The notes: a model not told the origin generated them from the letters alone. Shown: positions 8,353 to 17,190, counted from the stretch's first letter. The stretch is DNA of 64,000 bases from Methanoregula sp. (GCA_028679075.1 JAJRCF010000001.1:1-64000), one strand, 5' to 3'. A program made the numbers and translations.

Positions 8353-8706
8353 TTAATGTACCGCTCCATTTTCAAGAAGCACGTTCACTTCGCGGGTGAG
8401 CAGGGGAAGATTTGTTTCGATGACCCCCCATACGACATTATCTGATATTGTTGAATACCCGTGAATCAACCGGTTGCGAAAGGAAATGATCCGCGAGGAA
8501 TTGCTTATCAGTTCAGCCACGTTGGCGTCATGCCGTATTGCCTGGCACAGTGCTTCACCAACAATTTCAAACTGGCGCTCGACTGCTGAGCGAAGTAATG
8601 GATCATGCTGGTAATCAGAAAACGTTTTACCGGCAGTAAATTGCGCAATCAGATCGCAGGCTTCTGCGATATCAAAAAAATATTTCTTCGTCTCATGCGG
8701 CAGCAT
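8353..8706 (-). CDS. hepT: HEPN-domain toxin HepT
   Basis: A 117-residue all-helical protein with the HEPN RNase motif RNRLIHGY (R77-x4-H82-x-Y84). In characterised HepT/MntA modules the RX4HXY site cuts RNA and is silenced when MntA adds AMP to the Tyr; both residues are present. The start at 8706 overlaps the end of mntA by 14 nt. The module appears intact, unlike its decayed neighbours. Confidence 0.9.
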   Translation of the reverse strand: MLPHETKKYFFDIAEACDLIAQFTAGKTFSDYQHDPLLRSAVERQFEIVGEALCQAIRHDANVAELISNSSRIISFRNRLIHGYSTISDNVVWGVIETNLPLLTREVNVLLENGAVH

Positions 8707-9004
8707 AGATCTCGACCTGCGTATCTTCGAGGGATTTGCGGAAATACGGGTTATGGATCGGGCCTGGCTCCACGAGGTCAACCGGGCGGTTGAGCAGGCA
8801 TTCGAGATCCTCTGCAAGGCCAAAGTATTGTTCCGCATGATCCCCGGGCTGCATCTTCTCGAATTCGACGAGCAGATCGAGATCGCTCCTGTCAGGATCG
8901 AACCGGTCATTTGTTGCGGAACCAAAAACTGCGAGGCGCCGGACCCTGCGGTGCGTGCAGATACGGATAATTTCGTCAAGGTTCTGCTCGATAATGCGGT
9001 GCAT
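8693..9004 (-). CDS. mntA: Minimal nucleotidyltransferase antitoxin MntA
   Basis: A 103-residue MNT protein. The catalytic pattern GS-x10-DxD is complete: FGSATNDRF followed by DRSDLDLLVEF. The third acidic residue sits in RPVDLVEPG. It would AMPylate the paired HEPN toxin. GGAG lies 7 nt before the ATG. It is first in a two-gene operon with hepT. Confidence 0.9.
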   Translation of the reverse strand: MHRIIEQNLDEIIRICTHRRVRRLAVFGSATNDRFDPDRSDLDLLVEFEKMQPGDHAEQYFGLAEDLECLLNRPVDLVEPGPIHNPYFRKSLEDTQVEIYAAA

Positions 9005-9388
9005 GGGGATTCTCCGGTCTTACCAATGATTTCTAGTAGAGTGATGATCGTATTCCCTGATATCGCTTGTGATGATAAAAACCGGTACGCCGGGTATGAG
9101 ATCTCTTTGAAAAGGTTTCGTCCGCGAGCGATTCCTGAACCGTCGGGCGGGCTGACACGTCAGAAAGAGCAGTGGTTGAGGGGCACCTTTGTGATGGTGA
9201 GGGGACCAGGGCCGGGCTGCGGGATTTTGAATTTATTTAATCAACCGGATCTTATGTGAAAAATTTAGCTACGGATAATGAATTTTTTCCATTCTGACCG
9301 TAATGGCGCGGGGAAATTTGATTGCGACCGGCAATGATCTGGTTTGTTTTTCAAAAAACCCGGTACCATCCGAAATTCAGGAAAAAAA
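9005..9388. other. Intergenic region without a supported gene
   Basis: About 380 bp lie between the mntA start and the stop of the beta-propeller gene. Open frames here have no family signal or ribosome-binding site. The end is AT-rich, with oligo-T near 9395-9412 that could stop the convergent transcript. Confidence 0.5.
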
Positions 9389-10945
9389 TTATTTTTTCCG
9401 GAAAAAACCGATTATTTTCGCTCCTACTGAAATTATTCCGCCTGCGAGTGCCCCTATTGTCAGGATACTGGTGATTATCAATATCACATTATTCACGGGG
9501 GATCCTGTACCGAAAATACCGCCGGAATAATACCCGGCAAAAAAGAGATTCAATAATCTCGCACCACAAAAAACCGCAATACTTATGAGAAGATACCAAG
9601 TCCATTTTGAAAACCTGAGAGTGCCGGGATGTTCGCGAACATATTTTTTCATACGCCGGAAACCGAAACCGGCAGCTGCCAGGATCCCGATGATAACTAC
9701 TCCGACTAACAGGTTGTCCGGTGTAACATATTTTGGATAGACATACCCCCCGATATAGGAGGTTCCATCATACCTGACTCCGGATTTCAGGTCAGCCGTG
9801 AATGGGGGATTTATTGTATCCCGGTTTTTTTTAAAAAAATAGAGGGTACTGCCGGATGTGGTGACAATGGATTGCCCGTCAGCAGAAAGCGCAATGTGGT
9901 AAGGATCACCGGCAACTTCTGCAGTCCAGATGCGGTCCCCGTTGTTCGTCATCAGGGTCAGGGCACGGCCACAGAGTACTCCTATCACGGAACCATCGCC
10001 TGAGATGGCAACATTGGTCGTGTAATCGGATGATGACACATTCTTCGTCCAGAGAAAGGTCCCCTGCCGGTCAATCAGGCTGACTCTGCCACCGGGTTCT
10101 CCAAGGACCGAATAGTTCCCGTCAGAGGATGCGGCTCCCGACCAGTCATGCCGTTGTGTGGATCCCGTGTAATTCCACAGCCGACCGGTCTTGTCGAAAA
10201 GACCGTTCGAATCAACCAGCACTGCCGACCCGCCCGTTGAAATTTTCTGAGAACTATAGGGCAGGGTATTTTTCATTTTTTCTTCCCAGACTGCGGTTCC
10301 GGTACTATCGATCAGGGCGGCATTGTCGTACCCATCGGTCCATGCAACGAATGATCCGTCCCGGGAAACGGCGATCGCTCCATCCCCGCTGGAACGTGTC
10401 AGTCTCCAGATGAGCGACCCGTCCCGGTTGAAGGACACGACCCGGTATTCGGCAATTGCTGAAGCCATGTCCCCGTCCGCAGTGATCCCGACATCCTGAA
10501 CACTTGATGCGGAATAATTCCAGAGCATCCTTCCCCCGCGATCAAAAAAAAGGATCTTCGGGGATGCTGAATACGCGTTGTGGCTCTGGCCCAGGTCCCG
10601 GATACCGGCTACGATATACTTACCATCGCCGGACACGGCGACCGATACCCACTTGTCCCCCCCGTTTGCCGGAGGAGCGCCCGGTGCGCTTATCCTCATA
10701 TTGTTATAGGCCCACAGCAGGTTTCCCGATCTGTCGGTTACATAGATGGTGCCGTCTTCTGACCCGGCAGTAACCGTACTTCCGTCATCGGAGATTGCGA
10801 GATCGCTTGCTTTATCGTTTAATTCCCCGTGCCAGACCTCATACCCAGAATGAGCCGGGGAGCCTGCTGCGCCGGCAGGATGGATGAAAAAAAATGCTGA
10901 CAGAACGAAAAAAACAAGATAAAAACAGCCAGAAGAAGACCGCAT
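9389..10945 (-). CDS. Secreted PQQ-like beta-propeller protein with C-terminal membrane helices
   Basis: A 518-residue protein. It opens with a signal peptide (YLVFFVLSAFFFIHPAGAAG). About nine blades follow, each with an AVSGDG/ISDDGS motif and a closing W (NLLWAYNN, RMLWNYSA, SLIWRLT, AVWEEK), as in PQQ-like and WD40-type propellers. The C-terminus holds three TM helices (DNLLVGVVIIGILAAAG and two later ones). The start at 10945 is set by the signal peptide; a longer frame upstream would overlap the divergent promoter. It is likely an outward-facing membrane protein of unknown ligand. Confidence 0.8.
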   Translation of the reverse strand: MRSSSGCFYLVFFVLSAFFFIHPAGAAGSPAHSGYEVWHGELNDKASDLAISDDGSTVTAGSEDGTIYVTDRSGNLLWAYNNMRISAPGAPPANGGDKWVSVAVSGDGKYIVAGIRDLGQSHNAYSASPKILFFDRGGRMLWNYSASSVQDVGITADGDMASAIAEYRVVSFNRDGSLIWRLTRSSGDGAIAVSRDGSFVAWTDGYDNAALIDSTGTAVWEEKMKNTLPYSSQKISTGGSAVLVDSNGLFDKTGRLWNYTGSTQRHDWSGAASSDGNYSVLGEPGGRVSLIDRQGTFLWTKNVSSSDYTTNVAISGDGSVIGVLCGRALTLMTNNGDRIWTAEVAGDPYHIALSADGQSIVTTSGSTLYFFKKNRDTINPPFTADLKSGVRYDGTSYIGGYVYPKYVTPDNLLVGVVIIGILAAAGFGFRRMKKYVREHPGTLRFSKWTWYLLISIAVFCGARLLNLFFAGYYSGGIFGTGSPVNNVILIITSILTIGALAGGIISVGAKIIGFFRKK

Positions 10946-11144
10946 GGACCACTCAACCCGGATCAGAAGTATTGCCGGGCGACCATTAACATTGCGATTT
11001 ACATCCCATGGGCTGAACTGTTTCTGTCCACGCATTGTTTTCCGGAACCATGCAGGCAGACTTTCCGGCATCATAATCCGGCAATTCTCCTGCCCACGTG
11101 CAATCCGAAACCATTTTTTATGAGACCTTTCCTCACTACCTACT
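10946..11144. promoter_or_regulatory. Divergent promoter region between two surface-protein genes
   Basis: The 199 bp between the beta-propeller gene and the beta-helix gene must hold both promoters. An AT-rich TTTTTTATGAG element near 11115 is the best TATA-like candidate for the plus-strand gene. No clear operator is visible. Confidence 0.4.
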
Positions 11145-12926
11145 ATGAAAACCCCGGGCATGCTCCTGGTTCTGGCAGTTTTTGTATTGATCCTGTGTGC
11201 CGGATGCTCAGGACCCGTTCGTCCGGTGCCCTCATCAGATAGTCCCGGGACAAACCCCTTAAACACGGTTCCTGTTTCCGGCCAGACGACGATATCCAGC
11301 CCGGGCCTGTATTACCTGACCGGGGATCTCCAGCCCGCAGTCATGAACGGAACAACACCGGCCAGTTCCCTATCTCCCGGCGGGACAACTTCAGGCTCCT
11401 ATATTGTCATCCGTTCGTCCGATGTCATTTTCGACGGGATGGGGTATACCCTTGACGGGAAAAAACTCACTCCTAAATTTGATTATGTGTATGGCATTTC
11501 CGTTTCCCGGCCATTTGGGAAAATGTCTGCAGAGTCGGTAGTTGTCAGGAATATCACGCTGTCAAACTGGTCGGCAGGTCTTTTCTTCCATAATGTCAGT
11601 GGCCTCCATGTGGAGAACAGCCGGTTTTATTATAATGATTTTGGCGTTACGTTCCAGACAGCGTCAGACATTTCCCTGCGGGGCAGTGTTTTTTTTAAAA
11701 ACAATAAAGGCGGTATCAATGGCTATGACCTGGAAAATATCGAGATTTCTGACAATAACTTTACCCTGAACCGGGGCGATGCCCTCCGGTTATACGGCTG
11801 GCAGGAAGTGCCGATGGTGTTCCAATTGTTCGGGAAATACTTTTACTTCTCATACTTCCACACAAACCAAAAGACCGGATCCGGCAACGGGTACAGCATT
11901 TCCCGGAATGTATTTTCCGGTAACAATAACGGTGTATTCCTGGCGAATGCAGATGACAGCGTGATTTCCCAGAACATTATCCGGGATTCACGGGATAACG
12001 GAATCCAGATCAGGAAGGCCGACAATGTAACCATTTCCGATAACTCGATAACCGGGAGCGGCCGTTACGGGATGAGCTTTGTAAATAGCGGCCCCCACGT
12101 GGTTAAAACGAATAATACGCTCTTTGGGAACAATGAGAATGAAAAAACAACAAATTACGATGAAAGTTTCGCCCTGTCTGTTTTTCTGGGGATAGTCCTG
12201 ATCATCCTCCTCAAGGTATCGACCGGGTTTTTGGACATTCTCAAAAAATTTATACCCTCAAAGACCGTGAAAATAGTCCTGGAACAGTACAGCCATTATG
12301 AAGATCTGGTACGGACTGCGGTACGGAACAGCAGGCTTTCACCCTTGTTTGAAGGTCAGGCGGCAATCACCATCACCGGCGCACTATTCTTTGGCGGGGC
12401 GTACGCCTATGCCGGCCAATACCAAAGGACATTGCCGGTGTTCTGCAGTATCCTGGTCATAAGCGGCATTGTTACGGTTACACCGAGAGTCGCGCAGTTT
12501 ATTGTTGCACGGAGAGCGGGGCTGGAAGCAGAATACCGGATGTGGTGGGGTGGAATTGTTGTTATCCTGATAACCCTGGCGGCAGCCATTTGGCTGCCTT
12601 TCCATTCAATTTTCGGCCAGCCGGTCAGGATGGAGATCCAGAAAGAGGCCGATTCAATGAAACGGGGAGTAATGCTGACGAAAATTGCCGGACCGCTGAT
12701 CTTAGTCGTATTGAGCGTGATTTTTTTCGCATTGATATCGGTACAGGGATTCGTTGGGGAGATGGCAGTGGTCGGCCGGAATATGTGTCTTCTCACCGCT
12801 GTTGTCTTCCTGCTTCCGGTCTCTCCCATGGAGGGGGAGTACCTCTGGAAGAATAACAAAGTGGCCTGGCTCCTGCTCTTCATCCCGGTAATCCTGTGCT
12901 ATCTGTACCTCATTACCATGACCTGA
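11145..12926 (+). CDS. Beta-helix lipoprotein fused to a membrane domain
   Basis: A 593-residue protein. It begins with a lipoprotein signal (LVLAVFVLILCAGC, lipobox LCAGC). Residues 50-330 form a right-handed beta-helix of the NosD/CASH type, with repeated I-x-D-N-x-F/I units (ENIEISDNNFT, DNVTISDNSIT). Then about six TM helices follow. Within these, GPLILVVLSVIFFAL and LLPVSPMEGEYLW look like the GPL-N and N-x2-P-x2-x2-DG segments of M50 site-2 proteases, but no HExxH is present. The membrane half may be a catalytically dead M50-like fold; this is inference. Confidence 0.75.
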   Translation: MKTPGMLLVLAVFVLILCAGCSGPVRPVPSSDSPGTNPLNTVPVSGQTTISSPGLYYLTGDLQPAVMNGTTPASSLSPGGTTSGSYIVIRSSDVIFDGMGYTLDGKKLTPKFDYVYGISVSRPFGKMSAESVVVRNITLSNWSAGLFFHNVSGLHVENSRFYYNDFGVTFQTASDISLRGSVFFKNNKGGINGYDLENIEISDNNFTLNRGDALRLYGWQEVPMVFQLFGKYFYFSYFHTNQKTGSGNGYSISRNVFSGNNNGVFLANADDSVISQNIIRDSRDNGIQIRKADNVTISDNSITGSGRYGMSFVNSGPHVVKTNNTLFGNNENEKTTNYDESFALSVFLGIVLIILLKVSTGFLDILKKFIPSKTVKIVLEQYSHYEDLVRTAVRNSRLSPLFEGQAAITITGALFFGGAYAYAGQYQRTLPVFCSILVISGIVTVTPRVAQFIVARRAGLEAEYRMWWGGIVVILITLAAAIWLPFHSIFGQPVRMEIQKEADSMKRGVMLTKIAGPLILVVLSVIFFALISVQGFVGEMAVVGRNMCLLTAVVFLLPVSPMEGEYLWKNNKVAWLLLFIPVILCYLYLITMT

Positions 12927-13032
12927 TTTTTCGAGGACCGGACGGGTTCAGGCTGCCCCAGTCCGGGGCCCGCGTTCCGCTGCCCACCGCGAAAAAAAGG
13001 GAATGGCGTGACCGGCGTTAGATTCCCCCGCG

Positions 13033-13165
13033 TCAAAGAAACCTGAAAGTTTCTTGAGAAGGACCTCGTCCTTCTCCTGCTGCAACTCCCGTAACTTACG
13101 GCAAGAGGGATTTTTCAAATCCTTCTGTTTCATTCCTGCAGGATGAAACATTATCCTCCTCCAGG
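13033..13165. repeat. Mosaic mini-hairpin repeat cluster
   Basis: Consecutive palindromes: AAGAAACCTGAAAGTTTCTT, GAGAAGGACCTCGTCCTTCTC (21-bp span), GTAACTTAC, GGATTTTTCAAATCC and a GTTTCAT/ATGAAAC hairpin around 13128-13149. This is the same architecture as the other clusters in the window, though the stem sequences differ. Confidence 0.7.
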
Positions 13166-13564
13166 ACTTATGAGTTGTCGGAGATCGGCAGGATGGTGGA
13201 TGCTTGGGCACCCCGGATCAATACCCCTTCCCGGTTGATTCCACGTGCTCATGTCCCGAAAAAACAGTGATCGATCAACTGAAAGGCAATATTTAGACGA
13301 TTTTTCAAGGTAATAACAGGCTTGGATTGGCTAAATATCAACGTATAGGAGATATTTTCAAAACGGCATGCTGTAATTCGCGAAAAAATGCGAGTATCGG
13401 AAAGTCGGTTTTTCAAAATGGGCTTCGATCCGAAAAATAAACGATTTGCGGGGAGATATTTTTCATGGGAGATTACCCTCGGCCAGACAGACCAGGGGAA
13501 TGCGAATGCCCGGTTCTCCGACGGGAGGTACGGCTCGGGTTTAGGGCTCCCTAATACGGGTCAT

Positions 13565-13634
13565 TTGACCTGTCACAGGTATCTGACCCGTGACAGGTCA
13601 AGTGAATCGGACAGGTCAGTGACCTGTGACAGGT
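13565..13634. repeat. Cluster of ACAGGTCA palindromes
   Basis: TTGACCTGTCAC (13565-13576) and GTGACAGGTCAA (13590-13601) are a perfect 12-bp inverted pair. ACAGGTCAGTGACCTGT (13611-13627) is a second palindrome, followed by a further TGACAGGT. Such stacked sites look like an operator array or a strong hairpin; no regulator is adjacent. Confidence 0.6.
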
Positions 13635-13788
13635 ATTTTGAGGAGGCCGGAAACGCACTATCTAAGTAAGGACTTTAGGCAGTGTTTCCGTCGGCCACCG
13701 TCGGAGAGACGGGGGATACATTCCCATGCCGGGCGAATGGATATGCCGGAATGTTTTCGCGTTGGCTAAGTCTGGATGAAAAAAAATT

Positions 13789-14180
13789 GCAGGGGCTGAT
13801 TGATCAGCTCGCGAATTTTGTGCAGGGGCTGAGGGGGTGCTGAAAAATTTTTGAGCAAGGTCCGGTTAAAATTTTTCATGCAGGGTCTGCTCAAAAGTAC
13901 TTCAAGCAAGGTCTGCCTGAAAACATGTCAAGCAAGGTCTGGTTGAATTCCTGGATTTTTTTACGACTGTAATGGATCTTCCTAATTTTACGTTCAGAAA
14001 GATCTGTTTAACTTTTTACAGGCAAGGTCTGCCAAAAATTTTTCGAGCAGGGTTTGATTGAAAAATTTTGAGCAAGGTCTGGTTGATCAGCTCGCGAGTT
14101 TTAAGCGGGGGCTGAGAGGGTGATGATTTTATTTTAAGCAAGGTCCGGTTAAATTTTTCCCGGTAGGGTTTGCCTGAAAT
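13789..14180 (+). repeat. Degenerate 25-26 bp direct-repeat array
   Basis: The core GAGCAAGGTCTGGTTGAAAA (variants AAGCAAGGTCTGCCTGAAAA, GAGCAAGGTCCGGTTAAAAT, AGGCAAGGTCTGCC) recurs about ten times. Many copies are spaced exactly 25 or 26 bp, with one longer gap near 13945-14020. Two copies carry a longer shared tail, GATCAGCTCGCGA. Because 25 is not a multiple of 3, the array is not a simple protein repeat. Confidence 0.75.
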
Positions 14181-14247
14181 GGTTCCCGGTTGGGGGGCAT
14201 GGTGTGATTGTTGTATGGGTGAGGGCGGGCTGAGTAAATGAAGGGGG

Positions 14248-14338
14248 ACGTTTGCCGATGTTATGAAAGGGAGGAATTGAGTCGCTGCAGTGAGGCTCTC
14301 TTTCGTTGTGAGATGAGTGGTTTTACGTCGGCAAACGT
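14248..14338. repeat. 11-bp inverted repeat pair
   Basis: ACGTTTGCCGA (14248-14258) and its exact complement TCGGCAAACGT (14328-14338) flank 69 bp with no ORF. It could be a hairpin or the ends of a very small inserted element. Confidence 0.5.
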
Positions 14339-14455
14339 GAGGGAGGATTTGAGTGCATTTGAGGAAAGATGATTGAAAATCATGGGATCTGGAATGGGAA
14401 GATATCAGAATAAAGTATCGGGTTCACAGTTGTAATGCCGGAGCCGAGAAGGCAT

Positions 14456-14535
14456 GCTAAGTCTTAATTTCTTAAGACTGAATTAAATAAAAAACATAAA
14501 TAAAGTTCTAAAAGAATGATCTTTAATAGATCATT
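14456..14535. promoter_or_regulatory. AT-rich promoter and palindromic operator of the OLD-like gene
   Basis: Directly before the ATG at 14536 lies AATGATCTTTAATAGATCATT (21 bp span), an inverted repeat of AATGATC. A second palindrome, AGTCTTAATTTCTTAAGACT, lies near 14459-14478. TTAAATAAAAAACATAAATAAAG between them offers TATA elements. The palindrome at the start codon suggests autoregulation or a translation-blocking hairpin. Confidence 0.5.
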
Positions 14536-16191
14536 ATGATAATTAAAAAAATCTCAATCCAAAATTTTCGTTCTTATGGAAGTGACACTTTTACATTGTC
14601 ACTTTCACCGAATACAAATACATTAATCGGGGAGAATAATGTTGGTAAAACAACAATTTTTGAAGCTCTGAAAAAAATTCTTACTATAAATGGTCGGTGG
14701 GACAAAGAAGATTATTTTCTTCGAGATGCAACTAAAGAAATACATATTTCTTTGGAATGCATCCTCGATAGTGAACAAATACAGAGGCTGATTAATCTAT
14801 TTAATTTACCATATTCTGAAGAAGAATTTACAAAAAACCTATCGAATGAAATAGAATATTCTTTCACACGAGATCGAAATCGAGACTATTATAGATTAAA
14901 ATTTGGAGATTTGCAAATTGAGAATGAAAGAGGACATTTTCACCCATTTGTTCGGGATACTGGTTATATCGAAATTAATTGGTATGAAATTCTCAAGGAA
15001 ATAAAAAAAGATAAATCAATACTGCTGAAAAAAATTTGTGAGACTGTTTTATATGTACAACATGGGTTAGCATCTAATCCTGAATATGGAATCAATTTTC
15101 AATCATCTGAATTTTCAAACTCACTCATCTCAGTTATTGCTTCAAAAATTATTATTTTAGAGGAATTCCGAGAGAAACCACAGATTAAGGCAAATAAATC
15201 ACTCGTTAGTCCCACGGGAAAAGATCTCGCAAATATTTTAGATGGATTAAAGAATGGACTTGAGGATCAACGGAAAAAGTATGCAGAAATTCAACGACAA
15301 TTTCAAAAACTCTTTCCACATCTAAAAATTGAATTCCTTGGGATTGATGAAAATAAAAATATTGAGATTCAGAAAGACTCAATTTTTTCAACTACAAATT
15401 ACATCGGTTCTGGAATTCTTCAAACATTATTCATATTGACCCATTTGATAACACATCCGGATAAAGTACTTTGCATCGATACGCCCGAAATACAACTTCA
15501 TCCACATGTACAACGCAGGTTAGGAAAAAATCTCCAATCGTCCAAAGATATTCAAATTATCCTTATCACCCACTCACAATATTTTTTGCCAATCTCAAAA
15601 GATTCAAGGCTTATTCGATTCATCCAAAAAGAAGGGAATACAACGGCAATTTATCCCGCTGAAGGATTTTTCACAGATTCTGATTTTAGTATTTATGACC
15701 AAATTTTGAATATTGACAACAAGGAATTTTTCTTCTCCAGATTGGTATTGCTTGTTGAAGGATTATCAGATCAATGGGTAATGCAGGTTTTAGCGTCTGC
15801 AGAAGGTTTTGATCTTGATGAACACGGCATAAGTATTATTCCGGTCAACGGGAAAAATAATTTTTTACGCTACCCTAAAATTCTTGAGGGATACCAAATC
15901 CCTTGGGTTCTGATGGCTGATAAAGATAAGAAAGAGGAGATAATGCCGATCCTTGCTGAAGTAAAAAACCGATATCCTGAAAATAAATTGTTTATGTTAC
16001 CCGGAGAGATCGAACAGTTATTAGACCAGGAATCCATTATCGAAGGTAAAAAATTGTTTGGTGATGGCAGTGATAAAAAGAATAAACCTCTCGTTGCCCG
16101 TTATGCAGCTAAAAAAATGGTCGAGACCGGGAAACAAATTCCTGAAGAAATCAAAGTCGTAATAACTGCATTGAAAAATGAAGTTGTCTAA
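14536..16191 (+). CDS. OLD-family ATPase-TOPRIM nuclease
   Basis: A 551-residue protein. The N-terminal ABC-type ATPase has Walker A GENNVGKT (32-39), a signature-like GSGILQ (291-296), a Walker B region VLCIDTPEIQLHPH (311-324) and an H-loop THS (345-347). The C-terminal TOPRIM domain has LLVEGLSDQ (E408) and MADKDK (D462, D464), the metal-binding acidic residues. This is the layout of OLD-type (overcoming lysogenization defect) proteins, several of which act in phage defence. It is AT-rich, unlike flanking GC-rich genes, which points to transfer. No UvrD-like GajB partner is present, so it is not a Gabija pair. Confidence 0.88.
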   Translation: MIIKKISIQNFRSYGSDTFTLSLSPNTNTLIGENNVGKTTIFEALKKILTINGRWDKEDYFLRDATKEIHISLECILDSEQIQRLINLFNLPYSEEEFTKNLSNEIEYSFTRDRNRDYYRLKFGDLQIENERGHFHPFVRDTGYIEINWYEILKEIKKDKSILLKKICETVLYVQHGLASNPEYGINFQSSEFSNSLISVIASKIIILEEFREKPQIKANKSLVSPTGKDLANILDGLKNGLEDQRKKYAEIQRQFQKLFPHLKIEFLGIDENKNIEIQKDSIFSTTNYIGSGILQTLFILTHLITHPDKVLCIDTPEIQLHPHVQRRLGKNLQSSKDIQIILITHSQYFLPISKDSRLIRFIQKEGNTTAIYPAEGFFTDSDFSIYDQILNIDNKEFFFSRLVLLVEGLSDQWVMQVLASAEGFDLDEHGISIIPVNGKNNFLRYPKILEGYQIPWVLMADKDKKEEIMPILAEVKNRYPENKLFMLPGEIEQLLDQESIIEGKKLFGDGSDKKNKPLVARYAAKKMVETGKQIPEEIKVVITALKNEVV

Positions 16192-16254
16192 ATTAAGGAA
16201 ATTTATAATGTTGAATAACAATTGAAAAAAACCAACATTTGTTAGTGAAGAATC

Positions 16255-17190
16255 TTATTGAATATCGTATATTTCCCCCAGATATCCTGTAGAACTTTTT
16301 TTGATGATATCAGAATTCTCTGCACGCAACAATATAATTCTTGAAAAAATGTCACCAATTTCTCGATTAATTAATATTTTAATATTTGAAAATCTTGATT
16401 CATTTTTGCTTAAATAATCATAAACATAATCGGTAAACGCGGATAGAGGAAATGATTTCTCACCAGACATTTGATATTCCTCAAGAAATTCATCAAAAAT
16501 ATTATTTTGAAGAGATTCGTTATTTAATCGCTGAAAAATATTGGCTTGATTCTTTTCAATTTGATAATAGTAAAACCACATAATTATTGTTATTGTCATT
16601 AGATATAGCCAAATCATTAAAAATAGAACTGAATTAACATCAATTATTTTTGAAAGAATAGGGTGATTTTGAATGGTTGATGGAAAAAGCCAAAGAAACG
16701 ATAAGATCGATGTAATTAGCGCTAAAGAAATTTTTGGAATGTTGTGAAATTGCCTATTTGCTTCAATTTGCGTTTTAATTTGTTCGTTTAAAACCAGTAA
16801 GTTCTTTGATTCATATTCAATACTTTTTTGATGTTTTATTGATGCAATATCTGTTTTTAAATCATCGATCTTTTTTGTAAGTTCAGTAGATTCATTCGAT
16901 ATTTCACTCACGTCACTTCTTTTTTCAGAAGATTTTGTAAGTGATTTATCAATGGGAATTATTAGGGGTACAGAAATCCCATCGATAAAATCTCTTGCCG
17001 CCATAATTCTGTAATAACGACTTTCATCAAAATCAGATTTAAACTGTCCACCATTTTGTTGTTGATCCGGATGTAGAGATTTTGCCATCCGAATTAATTC
17101 TTTTCTAATTTCTTGTGGATCATCAATTACAATTTCAAATTCCTTTTTGATTTCATTGATGGATTTAAAATTACTATTCTTTGGGGTCAT
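16255..17190 (-). CDS. Membrane protein with N-terminal J-like domain
   Basis: A 311-residue protein, convergent with the OLD-like gene and equally AT-rich. Residues 10-70 resemble a J-domain: KELIRMAKSLHPDQQQNGG has the HPD tripeptide, and ESRYYRIMAARDFID fits helix 4. Then comes a coiled coil (ELTKKIDDLKTDIASIKHQ), two TM helices (ISLALITSILSFLWLF; LFLMIWLYLMTITIIMWFYY) and a soluble C-terminal tail. The family is not known to me. A role as partner of the OLD-like protein in a defence island is inference from shared composition and position. Confidence 0.75.
   Translation of the reverse strand: MTPKNSNFKSINEIKKEFEIVIDDPQEIRKELIRMAKSLHPDQQQNGGQFKSDFDESRYYRIMAARDFIDGISVPLIIPIDKSLTKSSEKRSDVSEISNESTELTKKIDDLKTDIASIKHQKSIEYESKNLLVLNEQIKTQIEANRQFHNIPKISLALITSILSFLWLFPSTIQNHPILSKIIDVNSVLFLMIWLYLMTITIIMWFYYYQIEKNQANIFQRLNNESLQNNIFDEFLEEYQMSGEKSFPLSAFTDYVYDYLSKNESRFSNIKILINREIGDIFSRIILLRAENSDIIKKSSTGYLGEIYDIQ

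Larger units (their letters stand above)
12927..14535. other. Gene-poor region rich in repeats and palindromes
   Basis: No ORF here has a family signal. It holds a mini-hairpin cluster (13033-13165), ACAGGTCA palindromes (13565-13634), a degenerate 25-bp repeat array (about 13789-14180), an 11-bp inverted repeat (14248-14338) and palindromes next to the OLD-like gene. A short frame at 13751-13849 encodes LQGLIDQLANFVQGLRG, and similar codons recur at 14064-14124 (EQGLVDQLASFKRGLRG), hinting at decayed copies of one gene end. GC falls sharply after 14440. Confidence 0.6.

Noticed and set aside
8353-8979. A longer 208-residue reading of the HEPN toxin
   Set aside because: The extra N-terminal part is an antisense-like shadow of mntA in another frame; the start at 8706 fits HepT length and overlaps mntA as usual.
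12948-13211. An 87-codon minus-strand frame over the hairpin cluster
   Set aside because: Its sequence is made by the palindromic repeats, it has no ribosome-binding site, and no protein family is visible.
13388-13669. A 93-codon plus-strand frame across the ACAGGTCA palindromes
   Set aside because: The codons run straight through inverted repeats and give no recognisable domain.
13789-14180. A CRISPR array formed by the 25-bp repeats
   Set aside because: Units are degenerate and mostly head-to-tail with no spacer.
14536-16191. A Gabija system (GajA/GajB)
   Set aside because: The neighbour is a membrane J-like protein, not a UvrD-type helicase.
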